Origin: CAUUCX01 sp041844835
Lineage (GTDB): Bacteria; Bacillota; Clostridia; Peptostreptococcales; Anaerovoracaceae
NCBI GenBank assembly: GCA_041844835.1
Contig: JBGZBU010000005.1
Coordinates: forward strand, 1-12,434
Reading direction: 5' to 3'
Length of the DNA: 12,434 nucleotides
Of this stretch, positions 6,346-12,434 are shown piece by piece. Both the position numbers and the translations under genes were made by a program. The notes under the pieces were generated by a model. It saw only the letters and a list, made by a program, of their open reading frames with translations. It was not told where the DNA came from and did not search any database. Position 1 is the first letter of the stretch. Each line of letters starts with the position of its first letter.

Positions 6346-7565
6346 GAAGAGTAGTTATAACGGGCATTGGGGTCATTTCCCCTATCGGAAACGATAAGGA
6401 TACCGTAATAAACAGCCTGAAAACCGGGAAAAACGGCATTCGCACGGTGACCCATACGGACGTATCGGATCTGCGCGTGAAAATCGCCGGAGAATGCGAT
6501 TTCGATCCGCTTGAGCATTTCGACAGGAAATCGCTGAAAAGGATGGATCGCGTGAATCAGCTTGCAATAGTTGCAGCGCGCGATGCGATGAAGGATTCCG
6601 GCTTGCAGCTTGAAGACGGCGACAGAGCCGGCTGCATAATGGCAAGCGGTGTGGGCGGATTTGAAACCATGGAAAAGGAGCTGATCACCGCGCAGAGCCG
6701 TGGCTATGACAAGATGAGTCCTTTCTTCATATCGCGCATAATAGTAAATATGTCCGCCGGGCTCATCGCAATCGACCTCGGACTGCACGGATATGTCGCC
6801 AGCGCCGTAACTGCATGCGCTTCCGGCTCAAATGCCGTTATGGACGCATACGACCTTATAAGAAACGGCCGTCAGGATGTCATGCTTGCGGGCGGAGCGG
6901 AAGCGTGCATAACCCATTCGGGGCTGGGCGGATTTACCTCAATGCGCGCGCTGTGCGAAAGCAACGACGTGGACAATGCATCAATGCCGTTTGATAAGCG
7001 CAGAACCGGATTTGTGATGGGCGAAGGCGCGGCATGTCTGGTCCTTGAGGAATATGAGGCGGCAAAGAAACGCGGAGCGAAAATATACGCGGAGATCGTG
7101 GGCGCCGAAATGACTTGTGACGCATATCATATCACCCAGCCGATGGAGGGCGGGAAATATCAGGCCATGGCGATGAGCAACGCTATTGCGGCTGCCGGCA
7201 TAAAACCCGAAGATATCGATTATATAAATGCACACGGCACCTCCACGACATTAAACGATCTCACAGAGGGAAGTGCGATAGCAAGCGTTTTTGCGGATTG
7301 CAAGGATGCGCTGTCAGTATCAAGCACAAAGTCCATGACCGGACATCTGCTGGGTGCGGCGGGCGCGTTTGAAACCGCGGTATGCGCTCTTGCAATCACG
7401 GAGAGTTTTATACCGCCGACGATCAACCATAAAGAGGCGGATCCTGATATCCCCATACCCGTTGTAGCCGGTAAGATGCAGGAAAAAGAAGTAAATTACG
7501 CGATGAACAATTCTTTCGGCTTTGGTGGTCATAATGTCTGCATAGTGCTGAAAAAAGTTGATTAG
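6342..7565 (+). CDS. fabF: beta-ketoacyl-ACP synthase II
   Basis: Elongating condensing enzyme that joins acyl-ACP with malonyl-ACP. The Cys-His-His set with the conserved Lys is present: Cys159 in TACASGSNA, His298 in NAHGTSTTLND, Lys330 and His335 in STKSMTGHLLGAAG, and the C-terminal NNSFGFGGHN gate loop. Length 407 matches KAS II. GGAGG (6328-6332) lies inside the end of fabG, 9 nt before the ATG. In many Firmicutes the next gene is accB; here a 68-nt gap leads directly to fabZ. Confidence 0.97.
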   Translation: MRRVVITGIGVISPIGNDKDTVINSLKTGKNGIRTVTHTDVSDLRVKIAGECDFDPLEHFDRKSLKRMDRVNQLAIVAARDAMKDSGLQLEDGDRAGCIMASGVGGFETMEKELITAQSRGYDKMSPFFISRIIVNMSAGLIAIDLGLHGYVASAVTACASGSNAVMDAYDLIRNGRQDVMLAGGAEACITHSGLGGFTSMRALCESNDVDNASMPFDKRRTGFVMGEGAACLVLEEYEAAKKRGAKIYAEIVGAEMTCDAYHITQPMEGGKYQAMAMSNAIAAAGIKPEDIDYINAHGTSTTLNDLTEGSAIASVFADCKDALSVSSTKSMTGHLLGAAGAFETAVCALAITESFIPPTINHKEADPDIPIPVVAGKMQEKEVNYAMNNSFGFGGHNVCIVLKKVD

Positions 7566-7633
7566 CGGCGCCGAAAAGATTGCTAAGAACCCTTATAAAA
7601 GGCGAAAATCTTATATAAACAGAGGTTATAAAA
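7566..7633 (+). other. fabF-fabZ spacer with small inverted repeats
   Basis: Contains AAGATT/AATCTT (7576-7581, 7607-7612) around a smaller CCTT/AAGG stem (7591-7594, 7599-7602), then TTATATAA (7611-7618), the same 8-bp palindrome found twice in the array before acpP. AGAGG (7621-7625) is the fabZ ribosome binding site. It could be an internal regulatory point, but the stems are weak and the palindrome also occurs once inside fabF (7220-7227). Confidence 0.3.
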
Positions 7634-8059
7634 ATGAAATATAATTCAGATGAAATTTTAAAAATATTGCCGCACAGACCTCCTTTCGTGTTGGTTGACG
7701 CGATAATTGAAGTGGAAGCGGGCAAGAAAGCGGTGGGTCTTAAAAACATTTCTCTATCGGATCCGGTGTTCCAAGGGCATTTCCCTGATTATCATATCTA
7801 TCCCGGCGTACTGCAACTCGAAGTGATGGCACAGGTGGGCGCCATATGCATATTGGAAAACGAGGAATACAGAAACAGATTGGTCATGTTCGCAGGAGTA
7901 AAAAATGCGAAATTCAAACGCCAGGTCAAACCGGGCGACACTCTTATTGTAGAAACATCTTTATTGGAAATGCGCACATCTATAGGTACTGCCAAGGGTA
8001 TTATCCGAGTTAATGATGAGGTTGCATCGACGGCAGATATAATGTTCGCTGTAAAATAG
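7634..8059 (+). CDS. fabZ: 3-hydroxyacyl-ACP dehydratase
   Basis: Removes water from 3-hydroxyacyl-ACP to give trans-2-enoyl-ACP, the substrate of FabK. A single hot-dog domain of 141 residues with LPHRPPFVLVD at the start, the catalytic His49 in FQGHFPD and Glu63 in VLQLEVMAQ. The 14-residue spacing and position match FabZ, not FabA. The ribosome binding site AGAGG is 8 nt before the ATG. No FabM or FabN isomerase gene is visible, so how the host makes unsaturated chains, if it does, is not shown. Confidence 0.95.
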   Translation: MKYNSDEILKILPHRPPFVLVDAIIEVEAGKKAVGLKNISLSDPVFQGHFPDYHIYPGVLQLEVMAQVGAICILENEEYRNRLVMFAGVKNAKFKRQVKPGDTLIVETSLLEMRTSIGTAKGIIRVNDEVASTADIMFAVK

Positions 8060-8068
8060 GAGATAATT

Positions 8069-8521
8069 ATGTTGGAGAAAGCCTTCAAAGCAACGTATAA
8101 CAATTTCAGATTAAACTTTTATAAAAATGTTTTTCAGAACCTTTCAGATCACGACTTGTCTCTGACTGCCACTGAGATTTTTTGCTTGGAAGTTACTCAG
8201 CTTTTGAACAAACCGACTATCAACGAACTCGGCGAATTCCTCAAGATTTCACAGCCGAATACCGCATACAAGGTCAACAATCTGGTAAAAAAAGGTTATC
8301 TTACAAAAACACAGTCAAGTAAAGATCGTCGCGAATACATATTGAACGTCACAGATAAGTTCAACGCTTATCAAAATATGAAAAATGACTATATTCACAC
8401 CGTTTTGGAGCGTGTCAAAAACAAATTCAGCAAGGTCGATATAGATCTTTTTACACGAATTTTAAACACGATGTCGGAGGAATTGATGCCCGAGGTTTCC
8501 ACCCTCGCAAAAAATCGTTAA
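8069..8521 (+). CDS. fabT: MarR-family regulator of the fab operon (FabT-like)
   Basis: A 150-residue winged helix-turn-helix protein. Helices around 33-60 lead to the recognition helix (about 61-74, SQPNTAYKVNNLVKKGYL), then the wing with the MarR signature SSKDRRE (83-89), and a C-terminal dimer helix. It begins 9 nt after the fabZ stop with AGGAG overlapping that stop, so it is the last gene of the operon. In Firmicutes, FabT regulators sense acyl-ACP and repress fab genes; in streptococci fabT is at the front. The position here suggests product-linked autoregulation through the promoter before acpP. The family call is firm; the FabT role rests on location and general resemblance, and sequence identity to streptococcal FabT looks low. 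Confidence 0.8.
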   Translation: MLEKAFKATYNNFRLNFYKNVFQNLSDHDLSLTATEIFCLEVTQLLNKPTINELGEFLKISQPNTAYKVNNLVKKGYLTKTQSSKDRREYILNVTDKFNAYQNMKNDYIHTVLERVKNKFSKVDIDLFTRILNTMSEELMPEVSTLAKNR

Positions 8522-8551
8522 TTTACGTCTTAATTTGCGGCGGTAATGGTG

Positions 8552-8557
8552 TATAAT
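8552..8557 (+). promoter_or_regulatory. possible -10 box for the ECF S-component gene
   Basis: A perfect TATAAT, directly preceded by TG, lies 58 nt before the ATG at 8616. No good -35 element is seen at 16-18 bp upstream, so this is a moderate candidate. The 94-nt gap after fabT holds no recognisable terminator, so readthrough from the fab operon is also possible. Confidence 0.4.
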
Positions 8558-8615
8558 ATGCCTTGTCAGATTTATTTTTTTCACAGCATTCAGATTCGGA
8601 AAGGAAAACCATAAA

Positions 8616-9230
8616 ATGAACGATATCAACAATCTAAGCAAATCCTCAAACAGAAGAAGCGATACCGTGTTTATGCTGGTATCCGCGGGGCTCATGACCG
8701 CACTTGTCACGATTGCAACCATGGTGATAAAAATCCCGATGCCGGGGGCAAGCGGTTATGTTCATATGGGAGATGCCATGATTTTTTTATCTGTTCTGAT
8801 TCTCGGAGTGCGCTACGGAACGCTCAGCGCCGCGATAGGATCGGCAATAGGCGATATGATTGGCGGATACGCCGTGTGGGCGCCGTGGACGCTCGGTATA
8901 AAAGGTTTGATGGCGTTTGCGATGGGTATTCTTCTGCATATTGCGTTCCGGAAGCCTCAAAAATCGGGGTACGATAAATTTATCCCTCTGATTTATATCC
9001 CGGCAATGATTCTGGGCGGAATCATAATGACCGGCGGATACTATGTTGCTGAAAGCGTAATGTATGAAAACTGGCTGGCGCCGCTTGTGGCGATTCCGTG
9101 GAATGTTACACAATTCGTCGTCGGCATGGTGGTGGCAATATTTATCAGTGCGGCGCTTTTGAAAACGTCAGCGAGAAAAATATTCGCTTACAAGGTGCCC
9201 CGCGATACCGGCTGCGAGGATCCGCAATAG
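8616..9230 (+). CDS. ECF transporter S component, substrate unknown
   Basis: A 204-residue membrane protein with about six hydrophobic segments: roughly 18-39, 50-66, 69-84, 93-110, 122-142 and 157-182. The motifs GYVHMGDAMIF (47-57), GSAIGDMIGGYAVWAPWT (75-92), IKGLMA (95-100), the GGYYVAE helix (140-146) and PWNVTQ..VG (161-170) are those of the ECF S-component group grouped with riboflavin-type S components (ECF-ribofla_trS). An S component binds one vitamin or precursor and works with a shared EcfA/EcfA'/EcfT module, none of which is here. It is not BioY by its motifs despite the nearby biotin genes; members of this group have been linked to several substrates, so I give none. Its ribosome binding site (AAGGAA near 8601) is rather far, about 10 nt, from the ATG. 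Confidence 0.85.
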   Translation: MNDINNLSKSSNRRSDTVFMLVSAGLMTALVTIATMVIKIPMPGASGYVHMGDAMIFLSVLILGVRYGTLSAAIGSAIGDMIGGYAVWAPWTLGIKGLMAFAMGILLHIAFRKPQKSGYDKFIPLIYIPAMILGGIIMTGGYYVAESVMYENWLAPLVAIPWNVTQFVVGMVVAIFISAALLKTSARKIFAYKVPRDTGCEDPQ

Positions 9231-9239
9231 CTTGATCCC

Positions 9240-9261
9240 GCCCTGCTGCAGGGCATGCCTG
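9240..9261. terminator. nested palindromes between convergent genes, possible terminator
   Basis: GCCCTG/CAGGGC (9240-9245, 9249-9254) forms a 6-bp GC-rich stem with a 3-nt loop, overlapped by the near-palindrome at 9249-9261. It lies between the convergent ends of the ECF gene and bioA, where a bidirectional terminator is expected. No T-tract follows on either strand, so intrinsic termination is doubtful. Confidence 0.3.
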
Positions 9262-9290
9262 TAAAACGCCTCAATAACATACTGCATACT

Positions 9291-10556
9291 TTAATTTAGG
9301 GCGAACCATTCTTTCATAGTGCGGAGGACTTTTTTCAGCTCGTCTTCTGTGATGATGTAAGGAACCATTGCGTACATAAAGTTGAGAAACGGTCTGCTGA
9401 AAACGCCCCTCTCATATGCAAATTCCTGATATCCCGCGATATCATCCGAATCGTTCACTTCTATGCATACACAGGCGCCCATTATCCGGATTTCCTTTAT
9501 TCTGTCATCGCAAAAGCTGTCCATCTCTTCGCGCGTAATCGCTTCGATTCGCCTGATTTTCGACATATAATCCTCCTGCTCGAAAAGCTCGATGGATTTC
9601 AGCGCAACGCTGCAGGCAAGGGCATTTCCCATAAATGTAGGACCGTGCATGAGCGCATGCTGCGGATTGTCATCATAAAACGCGTCAAACACCTTTTTTC
9701 TCGCGATTGTTGCGGCATGTCCAAGATATCCGCCTGTAAGCGCCTTGCCCAAAACAAGAATGTCCGGGCAAACCAAATCCGCCACAAAACGATTCCCCGT
9801 GCGTCCGAAACCCGTAGCAACTTCATCAAAAATCAGCAAGACATCATATTCATCACAAAGCTCCCTTGCACGCCGCAAAAACGATATGTCATACATGAGC
9901 ATTCCACCCGCGCCTTGCAACAAGGGTTCCACAATGAAACAATTTAGACGACTATGGTGTTTTTCAAACGCCTCCTCAAGCGCCGCAATCGTGGTCGGAA
10001 TATGCACTATATTCGGATTTTTTCCGTATGCTTTCAGCACAAAATGGTAATCTTCATCATCGCCGACTTCCATCGTCTTGAAAGTATCGCCGTGGTATGC
10101 ATTTTCCAGAGCCAAAATCATAGTTCTGAAATTTTCGCCTTGAAATGACCCTCCGTGATGAGCCCGTTTGAGCTCAAGTACCATGTTCCGTTCCGATTGC
10201 TCGCGATTCATATAGTATTGCAGCGCCATTTTCAGTGCAACTTCAACGCCTACACTTCCGGAATCCGAAAAAAAGCAATAATCGAGATCCTCAGGCAGCC
10301 ATTCCTGCAATTTATCGGAAAGTTTTTCCACCGCATCATGGGTGAGCCCGCCAAGCATTACATGCGAAAATTTGTCCGCCTGCTCCTTGATCGCGCCTGT
10401 CAAAACCGGATGTTTATAGCCATGAATTACGCTCCACCAGGAGGAAATGGAATCTATGAGCTTTTTATTCTCCGTATAAAGATACACTCCGTCCGCGCCC
10501 ACAATTCTATACGGTTCTTTCATTGTCTTCATCTGCTGATACGGATACCAAATCAT
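9291..10556 (-). CDS. bioA: adenosylmethionine-8-amino-7-oxononanoate aminotransferase
   Basis: PLP enzyme that transaminates KAPA to 7,8-diaminopelargonate with SAM as amino donor. BioA signatures are continuous: IWYPYQQM at the N-terminus, SSWWSVIHGYKHP, FSDSGSVGVEVALKMALQYY (95-114), YHGDTF (154-159), VEPLLQGAGGM, FDEVATGFGRTG with the PLP ring-binding Asp244, GKALTGG with Schiff-base Lys271, and HGPTFMGN. I start at the inner ATG at 10556, with AGAGGTG 5 nt upstream, rather than the ATG at 10586; this gives 421 residues. Between ALQYY and YHGDT there are about 22 extra residues compared with E. coli BioA, containing a degenerate copy of the following segment. It is the last gene of the leftward biotin operon, 52 nt after bioD. 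Confidence 0.95.
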   Translation of the reverse strand: MIWYPYQQMKTMKEPYRIVGADGVYLYTENKKLIDSISSWWSVIHGYKHPVLTGAIKEQADKFSHVMLGGLTHDAVEKLSDKLQEWLPEDLDYCFFSDSGSVGVEVALKMALQYYMNREQSERNMVLELKRAHHGGSFQGENFRTMILALENAYHGDTFKTMEVGDDEDYHFVLKAYGKNPNIVHIPTTIAALEEAFEKHHSRLNCFIVEPLLQGAGGMLMYDISFLRRARELCDEYDVLLIFDEVATGFGRTGNRFVADLVCPDILVLGKALTGGYLGHAATIARKKVFDAFYDDNPQHALMHGPTFMGNALACSVALKSIELFEQEDYMSKIRRIEAITREEMDSFCDDRIKEIRIMGACVCIEVNDSDDIAGYQEFAYERGVFSRPFLNFMYAMVPYIITEDELKKVLRTMKEWFALN

Positions 10557-10561
10557 AAAAA

Positions 10562-10568
10562 CACCTCT
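10562..10568 (-). promoter_or_regulatory. ribosome binding site setting the bioA start
   Basis: AGAGGTG on the minus strand lies 5 nt before the ATG whose first base is 10556. The in-frame ATG at 10586 would add ten residues ahead of the conserved IWYPY motif and has no comparable site. Confidence 0.65.
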
Positions 10569-10608
10569 TTTAACATTTTTTATCATTGATTTTTAATTAG
10601 TTGTAAGC

Positions 10609-11325
10609 TTATTCGTAGAGCGAAGCTAAAAAATCCGGCTTGATGTCGATGTCCGAAGCGCCGGCAGGCACACATGCGATCACTTTGAGTCCGGTCATAT
10701 GCTCGCACATGAATTTATTATCCTCTTCCATCACATCGCCCTTGTGAAAGTTGTTGAAAATAATTCCTTTTATTCGCATACCTCGTGCGTGCATGTATTC
10801 TGCGGTCAAAACAACGCCGTTTATCGTTCCGAGCCCCGCGTCGGCCACAATGACTGCCGGCAGGTCAAGCTCTCTTATGATGTCTTCAAGCTTTATGAAT
10901 TCCTCATCGAAACATATTGGACAGCATATCCCGCCACTGCCCTCAACCGTTACATAATCACATTTTGCGCTTACATCATAAAAACCTTCTCTGACGCGCT
11001 CCATTTGCACGGGATTCCCCTCCAGGCGCGATGCCAGGTGTGGAGAAACGGCGGCTTCATATATATAGGGGCACATGCTTTTAGTATCCTGTGAAATGCC
11101 GGAAACCGTTTTGACATGCAGTGCATCTCCCGGAATCAGCGCGCCGCCCGCATCTCTTTTATTGCCGCTCACAGCTGCTTTGTAATATCCCGGATTCAAG
11201 CCGTGCTCATGCAATTTTTTTACTATTAGCCCCGCAATATAGGTCTTGCCGATATCCGTTCCCGTCCCCGTTATAAACAATGCCTTGCTCTGATTTGTGA
11301 TTTTTTTCACACTTTCAAAATCCAT
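10609..11325 (-). CDS. bioD: dethiobiotin synthetase
   Basis: ATP-dependent carboxylation and ring closure of diaminopelargonate to dethiobiotin. A 238-residue P-loop protein: ITGTGTDIGKTY with Walker Lys27 and Thr28, YYKAAVSG with Lys49 (E. coli has YKPVASG), VEGSGGICCPI at 127-137, and IVADAGLGTINGVVLT at 159-174, all in BioD order. AGAGG lies 7 nt before the ATG. It starts 15 nt after the bioB stop and precedes bioA, so the three are one transcription unit. Confidence 0.95.
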   Translation of the reverse strand: MDFESVKKITNQSKALFITGTGTDIGKTYIAGLIVKKLHEHGLNPGYYKAAVSGNKRDAGGALIPGDALHVKTVSGISQDTKSMCPYIYEAAVSPHLASRLEGNPVQMERVREGFYDVSAKCDYVTVEGSGGICCPICFDEEFIKLEDIIRELDLPAVIVADAGLGTINGVVLTAEYMHARGMRIKGIIFNNFHKGDVMEEDNKFMCEHMTGLKVIACVPAGASDIDIKPDFLASLYE

Positions 11326-11340
11326 AAAAATTCCTCTTTC

Positions 11341-12321
11341 TTACTCGGCAAACGCTACTTTGTAACCGAGCCGGGCAAGCAGCTCTATATCCGTTTCGGT
11401 TGTAATCCCCGCCGTAGTCAGCATATCGCCTGAAATAGCGGCGTTTGCACCGGACAAAAAACAAGCCTCTCCTTTGTCGGGCATGAGGCTTCTGCCTCCC
11501 GACAGTCGTATCGAGGCTGAGGGCAGTATAAATCGATATATCGCGACTATTCTTCTTATCTCTTCCATGGTCAGCGGAGTATTATTCTCAAACGGTGTGC
11601 CCGGAATGGGGTTTAAGATGTTTATGGGAACGCTGCGAATTCCGAGTTCCCTGAGGCTTATCGCCATGTCAATTCTGTCCTCAACGCTCTCCCCAAGTCC
11701 CATGATTCCACCACTGCACACCTGAAGTCCCGCTGCCTGCGCCGCTTTAATCGATTCGATTTTTTCATCATGGCCATGTGTGGTACAAATGTTCTTAAAG
11801 TAGTCGCTTGAACTTTCCAGATTATTATGCACTCTAGAAAGACCCGCATTTTTGAGTTTTCTGAACTGTGATTCGTTCAGAAGTCCGAGCGATGCACATA
11901 CAGAGATCCCCACTTCCTCGCATATCCTGCCGATCGTGGGACATAACTCGTCTATTTCCGCATCCGACAGTGCGCGCCCCGAAGTTACGATTGAGTAGCG
12001 AAGTACCCCCTGTTCATGATTCCTGCGCGCCTCCGCCACTATCTCATCCCCGCTGAGCATGGGATATATTTGTGAGGAACTTTTGTTGTGTATGGATTGG
12101 GCGCAAAACTTGCAGTTCTCCGAGCATCGCCCGCTTTTTGCATTTATGATCGTGCAGATGTCGAAACCGTCGCCGCAGAAATGTCGCCTTATTGCGTTCG
12201 CCGCCTCGCACAGTTCTTCAAGCGGCTGTTTGTAAAGCAGCAAGGCTTCTTCTCGATTTATAGGATTGCCGTTTTTTACACGCTCATATGAATTTATAAT
12301 TATCTGATCTTTAATATTCAT
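11341..12321 (-). CDS. bioB: biotin synthase, radical SAM, variant auxiliary-cluster ligands
   Basis: Inserts sulfur into dethiobiotin to make biotin. The 326-residue TIM-barrel protein has the radical SAM cluster motif C66-x3-C70-x2-C73 (SGRCSENCKFC), the VCSGGIMGLGES segment and NPIPGTPFE. Aligned to E. coli BioB, the auxiliary [2Fe-2S] ligands Cys128, Cys188 and Arg260 are matched by Cys142, Cys202 and Arg272, but Cys97 is matched by Ser110 (RYSIVTSGR against RFCMGAAW). Extra cysteines precede the radical SAM motif (Cys49, Cys56). This resembles the BioB class of obligate anaerobes reported to use a different, larger auxiliary cluster (type II); I recall this without a lookup. The start codon has only a weak purine-rich site (AGAAG, 8 nt). 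It follows the bioY-like gene by 11 nt. Confidence 0.95.
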   Translation of the reverse strand: MNIKDQIIINSYERVKNGNPINREEALLLYKQPLEELCEAANAIRRHFCGDGFDICTIINAKSGRCSENCKFCAQSIHNKSSSQIYPMLSGDEIVAEARRNHEQGVLRYSIVTSGRALSDAEIDELCPTIGRICEEVGISVCASLGLLNESQFRKLKNAGLSRVHNNLESSSDYFKNICTTHGHDEKIESIKAAQAAGLQVCSGGIMGLGESVEDRIDMAISLRELGIRSVPINILNPIPGTPFENNTPLTMEEIRRIVAIYRFILPSASIRLSGGRSLMPDKGEACFLSGANAAISGDMLTTAGITTETDIELLARLGYKVAFAE

Positions 12322-12332
12322 AGTTATGTCTT

Positions 12333-12434
12333 CTATCCTCTCATCTTATTTACAAGCGGAATGAGCCTTTTTCCGAGCAGTGTTGCAAGGATCCCCAGCA
12401 ATATGTCGGTTGAAATCGGGATAAAGAAACAATA
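12333..12434 (-). CDS. bioY: BioY-like ECF S component, C-terminal fragment (runs off the window)
   Basis: The minus strand is open from the window edge to a TAG at 12335-12333, giving 33 residues. The visible part is a hydrophobic helix beginning FFIPISTDILLGILATLLG and ending in a basic tail. A short aromatic/FIP segment, an acidic residue and a final helix ending in a basic Lys/Arg tail is the usual C-terminus of BioY, the biotin-binding S component of ECF transporters. Position as the gene just upstream of bioB, 11 nt apart, strengthens this. Another S component with a similar end cannot be excluded from so short a piece. Confidence 0.55.
   Translation of the reverse strand, partial: YCFFIPISTDILLGILATLLGKRLIPLVNKMRG

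Noticed and set aside
8616..9230. Reading the six-helix protein as BioY because of the nearby biotin operon
   Set aside because: Its motifs (GYVHMGDAMIF, the GYAVWAPWT region, PWNVTQ) fit another S-component group, and it lies on the opposite strand from the biotin genes; the BioY-like end is at 12333-12434.
10155..10589. A 144-codon plus-strand frame opposite bioA
   Set aside because: It lies antisense to conserved BioA motifs and has no recognisable domain or start site.
10557..10608. A BirA operator in the bioD-bioA gap
   Set aside because: TTAACA and TTGTAA fragments occur, but their order, orientation and spacing do not form the two-fold BirA box; an operator would be expected before the first gene, outside the window.
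1..12434. An undescribed multi-gene system
   Set aside because: All full-length genes belong to known families with clear roles (metal export, fatty acid synthesis, ECF transport, biotin synthesis); the novelty lies in details inside them.

Overview
The window looks like chromosomal DNA of a low-to-mid GC anaerobic Firmicute, most likely class Clostridia. The reasons are a compact type II fatty acid synthase operon that uses the flavin enoyl reductase FabK and carries a MarR/FabT-type regulator, ECF vitamin-transporter S components, strong AGGAGG-type ribosome binding sites, and a biotin synthase whose auxiliary-cluster ligands differ from the E. coli enzyme in the way reported for obligate anaerobes. 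The host assignment is inference; no rRNA or tRNA gene is present.

Layout, left to right. (1) 20-2179, plus strand: a Zn/Cd/Pb-type P1B ATPase, possibly overlapped at its start by the end of an upstream gene. (2) 2180-2468: an intergenic region with a consensus-like promoter, a very AT-rich block with a perfect 15-bp inverted repeat, and a leader of about 140 nt. (3) 2469-8521, plus strand: a fatty acid synthesis operon acpP-fabH-fabK-fabD-fabG-fabF-fabZ-fabT, with two ATGA start/stop overlaps. No acetyl-CoA carboxylase genes are included. (4) 8616-9230, plus strand: a membrane S component of an ECF transporter, substrate unknown. (5) 9231-9290: a short convergent gap. (6) 12434 down to 9291, minus strand: a biotin operon read bioY-like (C-terminal piece only)-bioB-bioD-bioA.

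How the genes work together. FabD loads malonate on AcpP, FabH primes, FabF elongates, FabG, FabZ and FabK close each cycle, and the MarR protein at the operon end probably closes a feedback loop on the promoter before acpP. The biotin operon turns 8-amino-7-oxononanoate (KAPA) into biotin (BioA, BioD, BioB) or imports biotin (BioY-like). Biotin is the cofactor of acetyl-CoA carboxylase, which makes the malonyl-CoA used by this synthase, so the two blocks are metabolically linked although they are separate, convergent transcription units.

No wholly new system is visible. The points most worth a second look are a Ser at the position of the first auxiliary-cluster Cys of BioB, a 21-residue internal pseudo-repeat in BioA next to the cofactor loop, acidic repeat inserts in the ATPase N-domain, the AT-only palindrome array before acpP, and a tandem 10-bp repeat that ends in the fabG ribosome binding site.
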